From Sipunculus nudus (lineage: Eukaryota > Annelida > Sipuncula > Golfingiida > Sipunculidae): a stretch of DNA of 64,000 nt. The notes beneath the pieces were generated by a model, which searched no databases, was not told the origin of the DNA, and worked only from the letters and a program-made list of their open reading frames with translations. Location of the stretch: contig CM049306.1 of the NCBI GenBank assembly GCA_026874595.1, positions 62,254,019 to 62,318,018 on the forward strand, given 5' to 3'. Both the position numbers and the translations under genes were made by a program. Every line of letters starts with the position of its first letter. The stretch's first letter is position 1. Positions 23,468 through 38,700 of this stretch are shown piece after piece.

Positions 23468-23779
23468 TTAGACACACAGTGGTTTTGCCATTATAATGGA
23501 GTCTTCCTCACAGTGTTCTTCTTCATTTCCAGTTGCATCTTCAAACCTAAGTTGGATATAGAAGCCGAGCATGTTGAGGTCATCAACACTGATGACTGTG
23601 TGAACACCCTTGGACCTTCGTGCTTTCAGTATTGTGAGGAGGCAGTTGAGGAGTCGTGCTGGGACATGATGGTCAGTCCTGTGGGTCGGGAGAACTCGCA
23701 AATGGACAAACGACGGGTACATCTCAACTACCTGTTTGGGCACCTTAGGTGTGTTTCCATAGAATGTTTGTATGATCTC
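23468..23779 (-). CDS. OGA: OGA terminal exon (end of HAT-like domain, stop codon)
   Basis: Acceptor ATTTTAG just above 23,779; TAA stop at 23,468-23,470. Starts E-I-I-Q-T-F-Y-G (human E-K-I-M-L-S-F-H), then [30 protein letters not shown], and L-G-F-Y matching human L-E-F-Y. The last 20 residues diverge from the vertebrate G-R-S-L ending. The acceptor was chosen because it removes the in-frame TAG just upstream and keeps phase 0. Confidence 0.93.
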   Translation of the reverse strand, partial: EIIQTFYGNTPKVPKQVVEMYPSFVHLRVLPTHRTDHHVPARLLNCLLTILKARRSKGVHTVISVDDLNMLGFYIQLRFEDATGNEEEHCEEDSIIMAKPLCV

Positions 23780-26700
23780 CTAAAATAATTGACAAGAAAA
23801 ATGTTATAACTGAAAATATATACCATCATTAGTTTATAGATATGTTCCAATTATTTCAAAAACGATAATAAAATAATACAATATTACTCGCTAAATGCTT
23901 GGTATTAACATATTAATTATGTAATTTCACAATTACTGAAAATCTGATATTAGCTTACATATGAATATGGAGCACTAATGGACTTAAGATATGATAACAT
24001 CATCAGTTATAAGCATTATAAAATACTCAGTATATCAGCCCCAGAACTGGATTACATAGTTATTACCATGCCAACAATGACAAAAAGCTCACATATATGC
24101 CATTATGGTTGAAAAATCAAAAGGATAATTCAATTTCAAGCACTCTAGTGAGAATACATAATAAATGTGTTTTAAAAGCCCCTCCCCCCAATAAAAATGC
24201 ACTATGGTAAAATGATGAGTAAATAATTACAATGAAACCTCTTTACAGCAGATATTCATGGGACCCGACGATTTGTCCATTATAGCAGGGTGTCGCCCTA
24301 GAGGGGGTTGGGTCTGGTGGTTCTCTTGTAGAAAGATGACAAGATTCCCAGGAGTGGGACACAAACATCCATGAAAATGTGGATTTTTCCCCCTGTATGA
24401 CTTGGTTCTACATTCATACTGTATGTAAATAATCCTATTGCCACTTTTTATTAGTTTTGTTTTTTCAAGATGCTTTTAAATTAGTGAAAACTGTACCAAA
24501 ACAGTAGATAATTGTGGTTACCATGTATTTGTCCTGACACTGAAGAAGGTGGTCATTAATGTGTAGGTCAGCCAGAGTTATTTTATCTGTTTGGCAGACG
24601 AAATGTGTCTGTTTTCCTGAATATTGGGGTGTCTGCCAGAGGGGTTCTTTTAATACTAACAAATGTTGAACATCTCCAAGACTGTTTGTTACAATGTGTC
24701 TGCACCAGAGGGATGTCTGCAGACTGGGGTTTCATTATATAAAGACATGAATCTCTTCACTGTATCAAGACTTCCAGACTGTAACATACCTCAGCAGGAG
24801 ACAAGTTTTCTTTCTTATTTGGAGCTGGGTATTTTTGTTGCATTTTTGGAAACCACTCATCATGGAGCTTCTTGTTGAATTCTTCAATATTTTGTGTACC
24901 AAGGACAAACCCACACAGACCTTGCTCTCCTTCAAGGACATAACAATGGTCAGGACAGAACTCTAGGAATGGTGCAAGGTATCTGTAAAGCAAAAAAAAG
25001 AGACAGGCAGGTGTTTAAATTCTGTCAAATCTGTACCAAAAACACCATGATGATGATTGGCCAATGGGCAATGATGCTGTGCTGAATCTAATTTGCAATA
25101 TAGGAGAAGAGTTTACAAGAGCCTGTCCGAATATTAAGTTATATGATCAGTACTTGATAACAAACCACAACATATTACAAGAAAACACAGAAACCAAATA
25201 CTGTAATATGTGAAATTCCATAAAGCTGTCAATTTCTTAATAATTTACCTTCAAATAAAAGTGTTTATATTTTCTAAAATGGTTGGGAAGAAGAGGAAAA
25301 GATCAGCTGACTCACAGAACCTAAGAAACATAAGTGGCACCACCTGAAGCCTGCACTAAAATATCAGTCACAAGATCAATGTGTCTGTAAACCTAGTTTC
25401 TGAGATGTGTGGTACCAGAGAAAACATTTTATACAATAACGCTTGAAATATCAGAATTTGTGATAAGTGAAATTCTGGGAACAAAACATATGAAGCAAAT
25501 CCATGGCATTTGCATTCCCCTATTCAGCCGGGACATAAATAAATTAATTGTCCAAAAACCAATGCTCATCTGTGACCAGTTTGCATAGGACAATACTGGA
25601 AAATGGAAGGATTATTTTATTTTAGGAAACTCCTCAAACATTTACTACAGAGAAATGCAAAGGCTTTGGGTATGATTCTCCTGCCTCTTTGAACATGCTA
25701 TGGGTGATATGAATAGTATTACAGTTTCACAAATAAATCCATCACTGTCCTGCAGACACTGCCACAATATTTATCCTCAAATTGCACATGAAAAAGAGAT
25801 TTGAAGGCATGATGAACATGTTTAACTGGGCTGAGGTTATGCCAGATAAATGTTGGCAAGAGAAAAATGCAATGTCATCACAGAATTTTTGTGAGAAGTG
25901 CTGGAAATGGATGAAATCAGTAATCCTAACAGAAATACATGAGCGGCTACAGAAGTGAAGATGTATTATTATGGTGAAACATTATTACCGGCATATTTCT
26001 TTTACCAAGACAAGTATGTATGTATGTATAATATGTACAAATGAAAGCTGGACTTTTTAAAAGACAGACAAGATGAGTTGTCCATTATCTGGACATGACA
26101 GAAGTCACAGTCACCTCTACATCCTTAATTATACTGTATATATACACAAAAGATCAGTTTACATATTTTTGTTTGACACCAACATTGAAATTCAAAAGAA
26201 ACCAACAATTTGATCCTCCCTATTTAGCAGAACAAGAGATATTCACAAAAAAAAAACAACTGGCTACAGGATACAAGCCTTCTATTTTTAGTGATAAGCT
26301 CAAATTTGCTACTTGAATTCTTAGCCCGCAGCACAAACTGTCATATATTAAAATGCATATTCATTTTATGATATGTCAGTCCAGTGATGTACTTGTAGTC
26401 AAGTCCACACAATCAGAGTCCCAGTGCAAGTCCACAATGTTTTTATTTTAAATTTGAATTTGAGCTCATCATGTGTATGTGTAAGTAAGTTTACACAAGG
26501 TTTTTACTTTTATATTGAAATACATTAATTATCTGATGCAGAGATCAAATTTGGTACATAATATAAACCTGTTTTATAATATTAAGTCATTAGTTTGTGC
26601 AAGTGAGTCTTTATGGTATGTTTTCTCAATTCATTTTCAGGCTTTAAGTGACAAAGTTTTATTTCTGCTGGCCTGGAATTGGACTCTGCCTGACTCAGAC

Positions 26701-29700
26701 TCCATGCCCCTTAAGTTCAAGTCCCTGAAAGAGTGACCTCAAGTCCAGACTAGAGTCCAAGCTCCAACTAGAGTCCTACATAAGTGTGTCAGTCACTTTA
26801 AAATTGTACCAAATAGAAAGATAATTATGTCCTTGTCAGGATATGTTAGTCAAAAAGCTTACTGGTACTAAAACAACTCTATAATTGTTTTGAAGTCAAA
26901 CAAATAATTTGTTGTAAATGCATCAGTTTGTGTATCTGTAGATACATCCTACAGTATGAGATCCTCCCCATGGTGGCTCCCACCCTGTGTCTTCCAAGGG
27001 CACTTACCTGTCTGGTATGAGGTCAGGGCACAAAGGGCATAGGTCAGATCCATCTTGGCCATCATCAAAAGTTTTGATACAGATTTCACGCAAGGAATCC
27101 TGTAATTGGAAAGCACATTATGTAAATTGTCATCTGTCATGAATGGTTTTCTGTGTGTGATATAACCTGAGCTAGATGAGAAGTCTTTCAGGTGTACCTT
27201 CATCTGATAGGTATACACTGCATACTGCACACATCCTCCCTATTGATTCTACCTTGAATTTGATAAAATTATTACTTCAAAAATCATTTGTATTTTCTTA
27301 ATGACTGCAGGTTTAACATAAAAATTTAAGGGTAATATTTTCTGGAAACTCTATTCCCTTGTTGTGCTAATTTGTACTTTAATCAATTTAATGAAACTTA
27401 AAGTTTCAAGATACCTGATAAACTGTCAGTATTTTACAATCACATAACCTTCCTCCTGAAAAATACTCCAGCCTTGTTACATATATAATTTCTTTACATG
27501 AACTATACACATGTCTACCTCTGGTGACCACTCGGGTGGTCATATTTAATGGGCTTCATTGTACACTTCCAAAATGTACTTCTCCCTTAAACATAAATGT
27601 TTTTATCACCAATGGTTAGCTGGTTATCTGTTAGCAACATTAGTAAAAACAGTTATGAGTGGACTCTAATGAAATTTTGGTGGAAGGCTAGGCCAACATC
27701 TAAGAAACAATCTTTTGAAGTTTGTATATGGTCTGTATTATCAGTATATGTTGTTTTTCTTAGAATTATTCACCATTGCTACATAGGGTATTTTTTTTCA
27801 GGTGAAGGTAAGACTGCTGTCATTCACTGTTATTAGGGGAAGCCTCTGCCATGGTGGGAAGAGCTGACCTGTGATACATAATACTGAGTTTGATCAATAT
27901 CCTGGTAATATTCAGGATATTCAGGAATGTTGGCACAGGTATATATGTGGTCTCTGACTTTTTTTATTTACCTTGTCCTCCTCCAGGTAGGGCCTGATGG
28001 TGTAGATAGTGCTGGCTGAGGGCTTCGTCTCCAAAGAATACATGTCATATTTGCCTTCCATAGGTAGCAGTCTCTGAGGATGAAATTGAACAGATGACTA
28101 TGAGATATGTCATGTGATATGTCACATGATCTGACATCAACATATTTTATATATGGCAGAAGTGCTAAACCTCTGACATAGTAATGTTAAACAAGAAAAC
28201 ATACAGAGATACGTAATGAAAGAGAGGAATAAGTAACTGATTTATTTATAAACCAATACCTACCATAAAAAGTCACATATAAGTCAAACCCACATATAAG
28301 TGTGAGGGTATATTTTTAGGGTTGATATCAGGTAAAAATTTTTTTCAAGCTTTACTGGTATTTTAGTATTTAGCAGAAATGAAGATCGTCTGACACTCAG
28401 AATCCGCAGGTGGGTGATAATAGAAGAGCCAAGGATTTCTCATACATTCCGTCATTAATTTTTAACTTCAATTGATTCGTCTGATATCAATTAAACATAT
28501 TAATTATGTGTCATTAAAACATGACTGTTGCTGTTTCATCTACATTTTAAATGATCAAAATTGTTAAGAAAGCACAAAGCTGGACCACGTGAGTCACATG
28601 AAAAGACCACGTTACAGTGCAATCTGTCCTCAGCTTGTTCACATACATGGACCAAGGCAGTAATTTTTATTGTCTGAGATTTTTATTCTGTGAAAAAACA
28701 AGGCCTTAAACAACAGTTTTATTCAAGTTTTGATTAACTCTGGTCTTCCTTGCCTTGACAGACAGACATACTGGTCACACACCTGTGACCAATTACATGC
28801 AATATAACTGCATATATGCAATGTAGATATCCAGCATAGCCCACTGCAGGGTAAGCACAGAAGCCAGGGCTACACATGGACAAAACTTCTGTCATTCTTT
28901 GATCAAACTCCGTTTTCCTATCTTTTTTATTAAAGTTTTTGTGAGTAAATCACTTTTTTCACATTCTGTTGAGTTCTTATTCTTGAGTCTTGCAGGTTTT
29001 GTGTTCTTTTGTATATTGCAATATCCATGTCAGGTTGAACTCCAGTCTATTTTTCCCCAAGCTTTGCTCAGGGCCGCAGTCATTCACTAGGATTTGGGGT
29101 AATATTTTAAGTAGGAACTTCTGAACAGAGTGATAATTTCTCCCCATGTATCAGTACACAAGTGCCCAGGATGACCTGGGTGACCTGCGACAGGCAGCCC
29201 CCCCCCCCAATGACAGGCAGCCCCCCCCCCCCCCAATACCGGGTGAGTGCTAATCTTTGCCTTTTGTCACCTGTCTGTAGTTCAGATACACTTGGCACTG
29301 GCTTTAGCTGTTAATGTTTGCTAGCTTGTGCAGGCACCAAATGTTACTGTTGAATAATTTTGTAAGAGAATTGGTTGTCAAATACACAAGGGTTCATGCC
29401 TTTGATAAAATTCCAATTGATTACCCAATACTTGTGCCTCCAGCACTCTTACTTGATCGCCCGTGAATGAAGCTCATTAAAACTAAGCGCGGAGGACTTC
29501 CTGGTTGTCAGCAACCATGTATAAATTACAATCATTTTAATATACTGCATTGTCTAAATAAAAAAATGTAAATGGTCAGACTTTAAAAAAAAAATTGGAA
29601 ACCTTATTAGTTTCTTTTTTAAGAGTATTTTTTTACTGAAAGGGCCACTTGTGTACCTGACTTCCCCGGAAATAGACATCGAGTGATCAATCAGTTAAGT

Positions 29701-32700
29701 CCTAGCTGGGTTGGTCAGACATTCAGGCCGGTGTTTGACTAAGTATGTGCAAAATTTGGCCTCTCATAAATCGACTCCTCTTTCTTGGATTAATTTTTCG
29801 GAACAAATAGGTCGATGTATATGCAGGTTTTTTTTATAGTATATATGTTTTTCTTGTGTTAAAAATGCTTCAGTGTTGGATGTAAATTAACAAGGGACCC
29901 ATGGGTCACGTGGCTCAGCTGAATTTTGGAATATTTGAGCAAATGCAAAATATACTTATTTCTTTTATTTTTCATATATATTAACCCTGCCTAGGCTTGG
30001 TATTTGTGTTTACTAATAAAATGATTAAAATAAATTGTGATTCCATGTACCGATAGACGTAACTCAGTGCCAGCTCTTATCACTAAAGCCCTGTAAAGTC
30101 TGTATGGTGAATCCGTGATATCTGCATATCAGGGGTTATAAGGTGCAATATGTTTGGACCCATAACTTCAAGCAATTACTCAATACTGACCTAAATTCTT
30201 CAAAGTTTTTAGGATATATATAGAGGAATATTTATATTAAATATGATCAAAAGCAGATCAGAGGTTATGATATTAGGCAGTCTTGAAGTGTAACCATGGG
30301 TTTTATATGGAAAATGGAGGTTTTTTATTAATATCTTAAATGAATGAAGTCCTAGTGACCCAATTTTCTGTATAGAAGGAGATTTTGGGGATATCTAACT
30401 GTATGCCGAATTTGGTATTAGTAGGTCCAATGGTTTTAAAATGTGCCTTGTTAATGGACTGACACCCAGACGGACAAAGGACCATCGCTATAGCTAAAAT
30501 GATTTATAGTGAGCAAAAAATCATTTTTTTTAATGTAAAATGTGTGTTTCTCACCCTGAATTCTGAGTGGAGGCCTCCTCTGTTAACCCATGGTTCAGGG
30601 CAGCCACCTACAAATGGCTCCTTGTTGGGCTTCCCTGTGGCTGTAAACACCAGTCACAAATAAATTATCATATCATGTGGTCCCAAAATTTTTTCTGTTC
30701 TGGTTAAAGAAACAAGACCAGATGGCTATCCCATGACAAATAATCATCAACTTTTCTGATATTTACATTCTAATTTCATCTTAATTCTACATTTAAATAA
30801 AGAATGGACAACTGGACATCATAATATAGTTATTAGGGCTGGAATACTTCCAGTTCATTTTCGAACAATATGTATAATTCCCTCAAGATACTATATATAA
30901 ATATATACCTTTACTGTGTATTTCAAAGTGTAGATTTAGAACTCTTCCTTGTTCTGTGATAGAAATAACATTTCTAATAGAACACTCTCATGTAAGTTAT
31001 TCCCAACTGTAAAAATACTTTGTTTTGTAAAGAATTAGTCAAATTGATGTCTCAACCTTTATTTTGACCAATGTGCTTCACCTTATTATTCTTGCTTAGA
31101 AATAACTAGAAAATGCACAGTCAACAAGCGACCACATGAATCTGCCTAATCACATAGGCATGGGTAAAGTAAGGAGGCACTGAATGTTCCTGACATGACA
31201 TGACTCCGAATTTGTGGCATCAGAGATGCCAATTAAACTCCTCATTTATGTGTAATTTTCACTAAAAACAGATCTACATATTGATACAACATACAACATT
31301 TAAGGCTGAGACACCAATCTAATGCTGGTGAAAAGTGCGTCAATGTTTTCTATAAAGCACAGAATGGCACCACCTATCTGGTCTAAAACAAAGCTATCCA
31401 AGATGAATAACCATTCAAAATGTCAGGCTGATACATACATCCACTCCTTAGGAAAGGGCATCAATGTATTCTACAAACAAGGGACCTTTGGGTCACGGCG
31501 CTCAGCTGTTATATATGATAAAAAAATATGATTTAGAAATGAGGCACATGCTGGTTAATTTGTGTGGTAATAAATATAAGCTGTATTATGAGTTGTTGTT
31601 TAGTTTAGATTTTGATAGTACCTTTGGAGACAGGGAAGAGGATTGATTTCTTTTATTTTATTAACAAATGGAGTACTATTGTCACACAGATTTTGACTTG
31701 GCCATATAACTTATAAGCAGAACATATAATATAAGAGTTTAACAATTTATTAAAAAAAATTACAAATATTGTCCCAAATATAATTTTTATTAAAAATAAT
31801 AAGAGAATCATATGATTTTTAGCTCAGATGACTTTCAGTCATCTGAGCTATAGCGATCACACTTTGTCCGTCGTCCGTCTGTCTGTCTGTCCGTCTGTCC
31901 GTCCGTTAACCAGGCACAAATCGTAACCGCTGGACCTAGAACCTTGTAACTTGGGATTCTGAGAGGTCCATAAAAAATCTCCTTGGAAACCAGAAATTAG
32001 GTCTCTGTTACCCATATCCTTCGAGCTATGTGGCCCCAAAGTACCCCCCAGAAAAGTCAAAAATTTCATACAAAAACTTCAATATCTCATTAACTACTTG
32101 ACTGATGGTCATGATTTTTGGCATACATATTGATCATGAGATGTTACATCACTTCCTGCAGACTGGTGGCGCCAACTGTATTTTTCGATTTTTTACGAAT
32201 TTTTTTCTCTATTTTTGAGACCTTTAAAGATATGAACATCTGTTAACAGGGCACAAATCATTAAACTGGACCAAGAATCTTCATTCTTGACACACTGAGA
32301 GGTCCATGAAAAATCTCCTTGGAAACCAGAAATTAGGTCTCTGTTACCCATATCCTTAGAGCTATCGGGCCCCAAAGTACCCCCCAGAATAGTAAAAAAT
32401 TTCATACAAAAACTTCAATATCTCAATAACTACATCACTGATGGTCTTCATTTTTGGCATACATATTGATCATGAGATGTTCGATCAGTTCCTGCAGACT
32501 GGTGGCGCCACCTGTACTGTTTGATTTTTTATGATATTTTCCTCTATTTTTGAGACCTTTGAGGATGCTGTCATCTGTTAGCGTGGCACAAATCGTAACG
32601 ACTGGACCTAGAATCTTCATTTTCGACACACTGAGAGACCTATGAAAAGTCTCCATGGAAACCAGAAATTAGGTCTCTGTTACCCATATCCTTCGAGCTA

Positions 32701-35700
32701 TGGGGCCCAAAATTACCCCCCAGAATAGTCAAAAATTTCATACAAAAACTTCAATATCTCATTAACTACATCACTGATGGTCATGATTTTCGACATACAT
32801 ATTGATCATGAGATGTTTCATCAGTTTGTGCAGACTGGTGGCGCCACCTGTATTTTTCAATGTTCACGAATTGTTTTCTCCATTTTTGAGACCTTTAAGG
32901 ATGTAGTTATCTGCCAACAGGGTACAAATCGTAACGACTGGACCTAGAATCTTCGTTCTTGACACACAGGGAGACCCATGATAAGTCTCCATGGAAACCT
33001 GAAATTTGGTCTCTGTTACCCATATCCTTTGAGCTATGGCACTCTAAAGTACAGCTCAGAATAATGGAAAATTTGATACAAAAGCTAAAGTATCTGAACA
33101 ACTAATGCAGAGATAACCATAATTGTTTGCATGGATATTGATCATTGAGTGTTTCATAAGTTTCTGCAGACTGGTGGCACCACCTGTATTTGTTCGGTTT
33201 TTTTTACGAAATTTTTCTGTATTTTTGAGACCTTTAAAGATATGAACATCTGTTAACAGGGCACAAATCATTAAACTGGACCAAGAATCTTCATTCTTGA
33301 CACACAGGGAGACCCATGAAAAGTCTCCAAGGAAACTTGAAATTAGGTCTCTGTTACCCATATTCTTTAAGCTGTATGGGTCTAAAATACCCCCCCCCCC
33401 CCATGAATAATGGAAAATTTGATACAAAAACTGCAGTATTTCAATAACTACAACACTGATGGTCATGATTTTCGGCATACATATTGATCATGAGCTGTTC
33501 CATCAGTTTCTGCAGACTGGGGGTGCCACCTCTATTTTTTTTCAAATTTTTACGAATTTTTTTCTTTTTTGAGACCTTTAAAGATGTGGTTATCTGTCAA
33601 CAGGGTACAAATCGCAACAACTGGACCTAGAATCTTCATTCTTGTCATGCAAGGAGGCACATGCCTGTGGAAACTTGAAATTAGGTCTCTGTTACCCATA
33701 TCCTTCAAGCTTTAGGACTCCGAAGTATCCCTCAGAATAATGGACAATTTGATACAAAAACTGAAGTATCTGAACAACTAATGCAGAGATCACCATGTTT
33801 TTTTGCATGGATATTAACCATTAAGTGTTTTTATTAGTTTCTGCAGACTGGTGGAGCCACCTGTATTTTTGTATCCGCCAAAACGAAGTTTTGCGGATAC
33901 TATGTTTCTGACTGAGTTCCTCCGCCGTGGCGGCGTTCGTTTCCAGAGAGCTCCTCGGAGACTAATGGACCGATTTTTCCCAAACTTACACCTATTATCG
34001 GGTCACATGTGAACTGGTGCCTAACCAATTTGCATTGACCTCTGACCTTTCCTCTCTATCCAGTGTCCATTTGTGGGTCTGTTTCCACTCATAAACCCTC
34101 ATATCTCGGGAACCGTTTGACCGATCAGGAAATAAAATTGATACAAATGTAGCCCTTGGATTGCTTTATAACATACACAAAAAATGGTGGCGCCACCTGT
34201 AACCATGTTTGCACAGTGTCCATCTGTTCATCTGCCTTGGGTTAAAATCACTCATATCTCTGCAGTGAATTGACTAATTCACCTGAAATTCGTCATGTGT
34301 ATACATCCAGGATAGCTTTCTTGATTTTATGACAGGTGGCGCCACCTACGTTCACGTTCACACTGATGACATCCAAGCTTATATCTCGGGAACCGTTTGA
34401 CCGATCAGGAAATAAAATTTATACAAATGTAGCCCTTTGATAGCTCTGTAACATACACAAAAAATGGTGGCGCCACCTGTAACAATGTTTGCACAGCGTC
34501 TGTCTGTTAGTCTGCCGTGGCCTAAAATTACTCATTTCTCTGTAGTGGTTCGACATAACTGCCTAAAATTTTGCAGGTTTATACATCGTGGACAGCTTTC
34601 TTGATTTTATGACAGGTGGCGCCACCTACATTCTAGTTAACGCTGGACACATCCAAGCTCATATCTCAGGAACCATTTGACCGATTGGGCCAAAATTGTG
34701 CATGTGTTTAGATCTCACATGGGTCTTTATCATACACAAAACTGGAGGGGTTACCTGCAAAGATTTTTGCACAGTGTTTGTCTGTTTGTCTGCCATGGGC
34801 AAAAATCGCTCATATACATGTAGTGGTTTGACTTTTCTGCCTAAAATTTTGCAGGTGTATACAACTTGGACAGATTTCTGGATTTGTGGTAGGTGGCACA
34901 ACCTACATACACATTTAGGCTGCAGACATCCATGCTAATATGCAACATACCTCACTCTATTTCCCCTTGCCACTCAATCCATGCCTCACTATCCGATTTT
35001 GGCAGATACATGTAGTCACTTGTCGGTTACCCGTATTCTAGTTTTAAAAGTTTACACATTTTTCTCTATTTTTGAGATATATAAATACAGACTAAATCTT
35101 GGCCTGTTGGTTAATCTGTTTGATGCTTCAGTTGAATGGGTATATACTACCATTCTGGTGATAAAATTTCCTTTTGCGAATCTCTTCCCAGTCAGCTGAG
35201 CGTCATGACCCATGGGTCACTTGTTTAAAATGAAATATAACTGAAATGATTATTAAAATAATATCAAAGAATATATTCATGAATGCATTCATGAATACAT
35301 TTTGAAAGTATTTGCACTGGTATTCATATACTTTCATTTTTACCTGAATTCCCATTCTTTATGCAAGAAATTTTATAATGGAGTACATATTCATATTCGT
35401 TTTAAATACAATTGCAAACTATTTGCACCATGTCTGGTATTTATTCAGTTTTCACAAACAATGATGTTGAGAATCCAGAATATACAAAATTAACACATTT
35501 AAATAATGATCATAAGGACCTGGTTTTATGGCTTTTATTTATATTAAAAAAAATAAATGTAATATATTCATTTTGGACTACTTTCACATCAATGTACACA
35601 CTAAACACAGTAGGAATCTAGATTAATATTATCAACTGCATCTTTGTCTATCATTAATTTCCTTCATATGATCCCTAATGATTAATAATGAATAATATGA

Positions 35701-38700
35701 TTTACTTTTTTATCATTAAAATTGAACTGAAAAATACCATAGGTGACTGCAAGGTGTTATTTGGAATACAAGACATTCTATCCATCGATACAAGATTCTT
35801 ATATCATCAGTAACTGCAAGTTAATTTCCTGTTATTATAAACTGACAAATTCCTTTTCTATTTTTCTTTAATTTGTTATTAAAAACCGTTAAAAATTTAT
35901 TAATTTATTGTTTATTGTTATGTTGTCGGTTAAAAACTACTAGATGAGTCAGGTTGGACACCTGGATCAACTGTGGCTGGCCATAAGCTGCCTGGCTGCC
36001 CCAGTTTATGCCTCGCCTCAAGCATGCATAATTTGCTGAAATTTCAACAAGGTCAACATACAGGTGACTCAAGAGGGTCTGGAGAGAGCCAAGGTCTGAC
36101 ACTGTCTCATAAAAACATTAATAAAAGCTACAATTTTTGGCCAATTTCTTTCAGCTTTCTAAACTAAAAAGCTGAAATCCTTATGTGTGCATGATATGAA
36201 AATTATATCAACAGTGCTCACATAAACAAATGTGCCATGGTCAAATTTGGGCAAAATTTAAGGTACTAATTTTATATTTATACTAATAACTTATAAAATT
36301 TGAAAAATTCAGAACTAATGTTGGGTATTCAATTGAATCTTGATTAAATAATGTAACATCCCTGACAAAAAATCTCTAGCTTCAGCAATCCTCTTGTTAA
36401 GGGAGTAAATATATTTCTTGATTTTTTACAAAGTGCATTATATTTGGGCCCATAACTTAAAACAATTACGCAATACTGACATCATTTCTGGCATGTGCAT
36501 AGAGAATGTATAGAAAAATATGTATATTATATATGATTAAAGTCAGATCAGTGGTTTTGATATTAGGCAGTCTTGAAGTGTAACAATGGGTTTTTAATGG
36601 AAAAATTAAGTTTTTCATTAATATCTCGAAGGTATTAAGTCCTAGTGACCAAATTCTTGGCATGGTAGGGGATTTTGGAGACATCTAATTGTATGCCAAA
36701 TTTAAGGAACTGACAGCTGAAGCTGGGGAGCTGAGCTCTTGCAAACTGCATAACACTAGCTTGATGTAAACAATATGTTACATGGTGCTTGAAAACTTGA
36801 ATAAAATCTACAGTTTTTAATCAATTGGTTTCAAATTTTAACATAACAAAAACATGCTGTGAAAATTAGATCCACAGTACTTACAGGAAAAAAACGTACC
36901 ATGGTCAAAGTTGGGCAAAATTTAAGGTACCAATTTTTTATTTTTGTGAATATTTTAAAAAATTTAAAAGATTTTGATCTAATTTTGGGTATACAATTTA
37001 ATTTTGATTAATTAAAATTATATTACTGGAAAAAAGTCCATAGCTTTAACACGTTTTGTGTTAAGTGATCAAATATCTTTCCTGATTTTTTACAAAATGC
37101 ATTATGTTTAGGCCCATAACTTTTTTAAATTATAAAATACAGACATAATTTCTGGCATGTACATAGGAACTATATACAGGAATATTTCTGGTAAATATGA
37201 GGAAAAACAGATGATTGGTTTTGATATTAGGCGGTCCTGAAGTGTGAAAATAGGTTTTTAATAAAAAATTGAGGTTTTTCCTTGATTTCTCAAAAGAACG
37301 AAGTTGCAAAGACCCAGTTTTCGGCTTGGTAGGAGATCTTGGGGACATCTAACATTATGCCGAATTTTGGATTCCTAGGTCTTACGGTTTCAAAACGGGC
37401 CACATCTGGACCACGACTATAGCTCAGATGACTTATAGTCAGCTGAGCTAAAAACAGGAAGGTAGCTGGTGCCACCTGTCTGGTAAACCAGAAAACTCTC
37501 CAAGGTGGATGGACATGCCAAAATACAGACCAAAACATTGAAACAATCCTGAGATATGAGCATTTTTCACCTAAAGCTAATACAAGATTTGACGCACGCA
37601 AAAATGGTTGCAGATGGTGCCACCAATCTTTAGTATGAGATAGAGTTATCCAGGATCTATGAATATGCATAATTTCAAGCCAATATGGCAAACCAATCCA
37701 GGGAAAACAGCATCAGTCTATTCTAAAAATGACCCAGGGGTCATGAAGCTCAGTTACGTAGGAAGACATTCACAAAAGGAATTTTATCATCTGAATGCCA
37801 AATTTTGTAAGTGGTATCATAATTCAACTGAAGCATAGCTCAGAGGATATGGGTATCATAGACCTAATTTCTGGTTTCCAAGAAGATTTTTCACAGAACT
37901 CCCTGGATGTCAAGTTATAAGATGCTAGGTGCAATGGTTACAATATGTGCCCTGTTAACAGGTGATTGCATCTTTGAAGGTCTCAAAATAAACAATTTAA
38001 AGAAAATGCATAAAATTTAAAAAATCCAGGTGGTAATACCAGTCTGCAGGAACTGATGAAACATTCAATGATGAATGAGCACGCAAAGAATCATGATGAT
38101 GAATGCATGAGTTTTTCAGAAACTGAGCTTTTGTATAAAATTTATAATTATATTGAGGGGTACATACAAGCCCTATAGCTCAAAAGATATGGGTAACAGA
38201 GACCTAATTTCATGTTTACAAGGATATATTTCATTGAGCTTCCTGGATGTCAAGTAAGAAGATTCCAGGTCCAATGGTTAGGATTTGTGCCCTATTAAGA
38301 GAAGACCGCATGTTTGATGGTCTCAAAATAGAGAAAAATTGCATAAAAATGCACCACCAGTCTGCAGGAACTGATGTACCACTCAACGATGAATATGCAT
38401 GCCAAGAATCATGGTGATTGATGCATTAGTTGTTCAGACACTGTTGCTTTTGTATAAAATTTTTAATTATTCTGGGGAGTTCTTTTGAGCCCCAAAGCTC
38501 AGAGGATATGGGTAACAGAGCCCTAATTTCAGTTTTCCAAGGAGACTTTTATGTACCTCCCTGTATGTCAAATTTCCAGGTCCAGCGGTTACTATTTGTG
38601 CCTGGTTAATGGACGGACGGACACCAGACAAAGAGTGATAGACATAGCTCAGATGACTTTCAGTCAGCTGAGATAAAAACGGAAAGGTAGGTGGTGCCAC

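Larger units (their letters stand above)
31821..35225 (-). mobile_element. Family A tandem-core element (A1), with family C inserted
   Basis: The left border is a perfect 13-bp-stem hairpin (31,821-31,849) followed by a GTCCGTC-rich tract. The right border reads CAGTCAGCTGAGCGTCATGACC then CATGGGTCACTTG, the complement of other family A starts. Six core copies of about 336 bp are marked by GGTCTCTGTTACCCATA near 32,000, 32,337, 32,671, 33,009, 33,345 and 33,683. A different element (33,871-35,009) interrupts it. Lies in the longest OGA intron. No credible gene; minus-strand frames follow the core period. Confidence 0.75.

Noticed and set aside
31857-33478. Series of minus-strand frames with repeated GNRDLISGF-like units (also on the plus strand at 59,900-62,346)
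   Set aside because: The same frames appear in every family A core copy, on whichever strand the element lies. They are a property of the repeat, interrupted by stops and shifts between copies.
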